Below, piece by piece: positions 61,901 to 64,000 of a stretch of DNA of 64,000 bases (the first letter of the stretch is position 1; each line of letters begins with the position of its first letter). Source of the stretch: Owenia fusiformis (taxonomy: Eukaryota; Annelida; Polychaeta; Sabellida; Oweniidae). The DNA is taken from NCBI GenBank assembly GCA_903813345.2, contig CAIIXF020000003.1, positions 11,298,931-11,362,930 of the forward strand. The letters run 5' to 3'. The notes under the pieces are model-generated. The model made no database searches and was not told the origin of the DNA. It worked only from the letters and a program-made list of their open reading frames with translations. Position numbers and translations under genes: made by a program.

Positions 61901-63596
61901 AACAACAAAACTAGTGGGGACGAGTAGTAAGAATAAATGTGAAGAATGGTCATAGTGGGGACAAGAAGTAATCAAATGGGAACAATAACACTAGTGGGGA
62001 CAAGTATTAAGAACAAATGTGAAGAATGGTCATACTGGGGCAAGACGTAATCAAATGGGAACAATAACACTACTGGGGACCAGTATTAAGAACAAATGTG
62101 AAGAATGGTCATAGTGGGGACAAGAAGTAATCAAATGGGAACAATAACACTAGTGGGGACGAGTAGTAAAAACAAATGTGAAGAATGGTTATAGTGGGGA
62201 CAAGAAGTAATCAAATGGGAACAACACTTGTGGGGACGAGTAGTAAGAATAAATGTGAAGAATGGACATAGTGGGGACAAGAAGTAATCAAAGTGGAACA
62301 ATAACACTAGTGGGGACGAGTAGTAAGAACAAATGTGAAGAATGGTCATAGTGGGGACAAGAAGTAATCAAAGTGGAACAATAACACTAGTGGGGACGAG
62401 TAGTAAGAACAAATGTGAAGAATGGTTATAGTGGGGACAAGAAGTAATCAAAGTGGAACAATAACACTAGTGGGGACGAGTAGTAAGAACAAATGTGAAG
62501 AATGGTTATAGTGGGGACAAGAAGTAATCAAAGTGAAACAATAACACTAGTGGGGACGAGTAGTAAGAACAAATGTGAAGAATGGTCATAGTGGGAACAA
62601 GAAGTAATCAAATGGGAACAACAAAACTAGTGGGGACGAGTAGTAAGAATAAATGTGAAGAATGGTCATAGTGGGGACAAGAAGTAATCAAATGGGAACA
62701 ACAAAACTAGTGGGGACGAGTAGTAAGAATAAATGTGAAGAATGGTCATAGTGGGGACAAGAAGTAATCAAATGGGAACAATAACACTAGTGGGGACAAG
62801 TATTAAGAACAAATGTGAAGAATGGTCATACTGGGGCAAGACGTAATCAAATGGGAACAATAACACTACTCGGGACCAGTATTAAGAACAAATGTGAAGA
62901 ATGGTCATAGTGGGGACAAGAAGTAATCAAATGGGAACAATAACACTAGTGGGGACGAGTAGTAAGAACAAATGTGAAGAATGGTTATAGTGGGGACAAG
63001 AAGTAATCAAATGGGAACAACACTTGTGGGGACGAGTAGTAAGAATAAATGTGAAGAAAGGACATAGTGGGGACAAGAAGTAATCAAAGTGGAACAATAA
63101 CACTAGTGGGGACGAGTAGTAAGAACAAATGTGAAGAATGGTCATAGTGGGGACAAGAAGTAATCAAAGTGGAACAATAACACTAGTGGGGTCGAGTAGT
63201 AAGAACAAATGTGAAGAATGGTTATAGTGGGGACAAGAAGTAATCAAAGTGGAACAATAACACTAGTGGGGACGAGTAGTAAGAACAAATGTGAAGAATG
63301 GTTATAGTGGGGACAAGAAGTAATCAAAGTGGAACAATAACATTAGTGGGGACGAGTAGTAAGAACAAATGTGAAGAATGGTTATAGTGGGGACAAGAAG
63401 TAATCAAAGTGGAACAATAACACTAGTGGGGACGAGTAGTAAGAACAAATGTGAAGAATGGTTATAGTGGGGACAAGAAGTAATCAAAGTGGAACAATAA
63501 CATTAGTGGGGACGAGTAGTAAGAACAAATGTGAAGAATGGTCACAGTGGGGAAAAGCAACAAACAAGCACCTACCTGGATCTGGTATATCCACCC
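57002..63596 (-). CDS. secreted CBM14 (peritrophin-A) chitin-binding modular protein, 3' part of gene
   Basis: Probable extracellular matrix or cuticle/shell-type protein that binds chitin. Exons in transcript order: 63576-63596, 60693-60791, 60323-60469, 59821-59991, 59493-59624, 59064-59183, 58807-58912, 57002-57092. All have GT-AG borders and consistent phases, giving 294 residues from the first visible exon to TAG. The order is CBM14 (A1), cysteine module B1, CBM14 (A2), module B2. Both A domains fit the CBM14 spacing (C-x15-C-x5-C-x13-C-x12-C-x8-C in A1; C-x14-C-x5-C-x11-C-x13-C-x8-C in A2). The 5' end, with any signal peptide, is beyond 64000. No experimentally known protein comes to mind, so no symbol is given. 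Confidence 0.82.
57161..58830 (-). repeat. 29 bp minisatellite made from the exon tail and splice donor
   Basis: About 57 copies of a 29 bp unit. On the gene strand it reads ACCAGCTAACACTACAAG followed by GTAGGTTGAGG, with common variants. It begins inside the coding exon (the last 18 exon bases are one unit's left part) and runs almost to the last exon. On the gene strand most copies read CAAG|GTAGG or CAAG|GCAGG, i.e. a GT or GC splice donor. The period is not a multiple of 3, so no long frame exists. Confidence 0.93.
59064..59624 (-). CDS. CBM14 domain A2 (two exons)
   Basis: Exons 59493-59624 and 59064-59183. Reads PPCDNHDHFLFADEFDPCC, SFVQCFQNRTGFTSGRCIA, PSSTWNDEEKTCDSSGAIME, CMGVFC. 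Same cysteine spacing as A1, and again split by one intron, though a few residues later than in A1. This supports duplication of an A-B unit. A linker rich in Asp, Pro and Asn (EDANTDPPCNPFPFVEGG) follows. Confidence 0.83.
59821..59991 (-). CDS. cysteine module B1 (single exon)
   Basis: DTTCCVGQNLEEGIFGVKP, MYSKGDGPAQYIQDGMREFQ, ECPLDEVFDLEACACVQV. The pattern is CC, then about 37 residues, then C-P-x9-C-x-C. The 'ECP--EVFDLEACAC' part resembles the C-terminal motif of many invertebrate secreted matrix proteins. Entered in phase 1 and left in phase 1. The whole module is in one exon, unlike its partner B2. Confidence 0.75.
60323..60791 (-). CDS. CBM14 domain A1 (two exons)
   Basis: Exons 60693-60791 and 60323-60469. 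The domain reads LCLSQFGYIAGSELGEDCC, TFIFCDDPELNKTGLVGKC, YDGTAWNQDLLTCDLAKY, VPDC. The aromatic and Asp residues around YDGTAWN----TCD are typical of the chitin-binding surface of CBM14. An intron falls after ...LNKT and G|. A Cys-containing linker (DVGSCDVPNIQELECESPQ) follows. Confidence 0.85.
60950..63560 (+). repeat. 80 bp minisatellite filling the micro-exon intron, with higher-order repeat
   Basis: About 32 copies of an 80 bp unit: 'gaagaatggtcatagtgggg', 'acaagaagtaatcaaatggg', 'aacaacaaaactagtgggga', 'cgagtagtaagaataaatgt'. The sub-motif 'tagtggggac-ag' appears twice per unit, so the unit itself arose from a dimer. The array occupies about 2.6 kb of a 2.8 kb intron and starts about 25 nt after the micro-exon donor. 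The block 62031-62349 recurs at 62827-63145 with a 796 bp offset, including rare variants. Opposite-strand reading frames in it are artefacts. Confidence 0.93.
63576..63596 (-). CDS. 21 nt micro-exon of the CBM14 gene
   Basis: TTTTCATTTTAG|GGGTGGATATACCAGATCCA-G|GTAGGTG. It encodes VDIPDP plus split codons and joins the next exon in phase (completing Asp before LCLSQFGY). The acceptor and donor are both good, and the Asp/Pro-rich content suits the linker just before a CBM14 domain. Being so short, it rests on phase agreement and splice sites alone. Confidence 0.6.
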
Positions 63597-63599
63597 CTA

Positions 63600-64000
63600 A
63601 AATGAAAATTTACAGAATTTCAACCATTAGTTATTATTATTTATTTATTTATTACTATATAAAGTATTTACATAAAAGCTACATGTTACACACAGAGACA
63701 CCACAAGGCATATATCAGCATATAACAAGAGCAAATAACAATTAGGCTAACTAGTAAAAAAAGTGGAGACTCCTAATAGTCCTAAAAGTAATACTGATTA
63801 ACATAAAACTACATATTTATACGAGGTGTAAAAACGAAAAACATATTAGGTACAATAAGGTTACACGATGTGCCCGAAAAGTAGAGGAAATAAACATTAC
63901 ACAAGGTTACATATATGATGATAAAATAGCATTTTTATATGTTTTTAAAGGTGCAAAGAGATTTAGTATTTTTTATTACATCGTCAAGGTCATTCCACAA
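63600..64000. other. intron/upstream of the CBM14 gene, no feature recognised
   Basis: AT-rich DNA upstream of the micro-exon on the gene strand, presumably intron. No further exon of the gene was recognised before the window ends. Confidence 0.4.

Noticed and set aside
62131-63145. Two identical 72-codon frames on the - strand
   Set aside because: They are the same part of the 80 bp satellite, duplicated at a 796 bp offset. Intronic repeat sequence.

Overview
The window is AT-rich animal DNA with spliced genes (GT-AG introns), many short DNA transposons and several large minisatellites. Three protein genes can be reconstructed with consistent splice phases. The gene content (PCIF1, FoxF, a cysteine-rich chitin-binding secreted protein) and repeat style suggest a marine invertebrate bilaterian. 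The chitin-binding modular protein weakly favours a lophotrochozoan, but a hemichordate or echinoderm is not excluded. No bacterial-type, RNA-gene or CRISPR feature was seen.

Region 1 (about 1000-17100, + strand): the whole PCIF1 (CAPAM) gene, encoding the cap-specific m6Am RNA methyltransferase that binds the phosphorylated RNA polymerase II tail. Twelve coding exons give an uninterrupted frame of 649 residues, or 664 with a second terminal exon. Exons 12A and 12B are diverged tandem copies with the same splice phase, so the gene can make two C-termini. Introns carry foldback elements, MITEs and a 2.6 kb minisatellite of about 47 bp units. That unit is recognisably copied from the end of exon 5 plus its splice donor.

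Region 2 (about 17100-36400): no gene recognised. It holds a decayed mariner with long inverted ends, palindromic foldback elements, a hAT-type MITE with perfect target duplication, a 32 bp minisatellite, and long stretches with no recognised feature.

Region 3 (about 36400-47400, - strand): FoxF, a two-exon forkhead transcription factor gene of visceral/splanchnic mesoderm. Its 8.4 kb intron contains an array of 81 bp repeats that is open in one frame by arithmetic rather than by selection. PCIF1 and FoxF are convergent.

Region 4 (about 47400-57000): FoxF upstream DNA, then two copies of a 0.39 kb inverted-repeat element, one nested in a mariner-derived MITE.

Region 5 (57002-63596, - strand, 5' end outside the window): the last eight exons of a secreted protein with two CBM14 (peritrophin-A) domains alternating with a second cysteine module, A-B-A-B. 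Two of its introns are almost entirely minisatellite. The 29 bp unit filling the last intron is the exon tail plus its 5' splice site, repeated about 57 times.

The most notable signal is that two unrelated genes here each have an intron filled by a minisatellite whose unit spans the exon-intron junction just upstream. Two more arrays begin within about 8-30 nt of a splice donor. This points to splice-donor-nucleated satellite growth, and in the second gene possibly to birth of the intron itself by tandem duplication.
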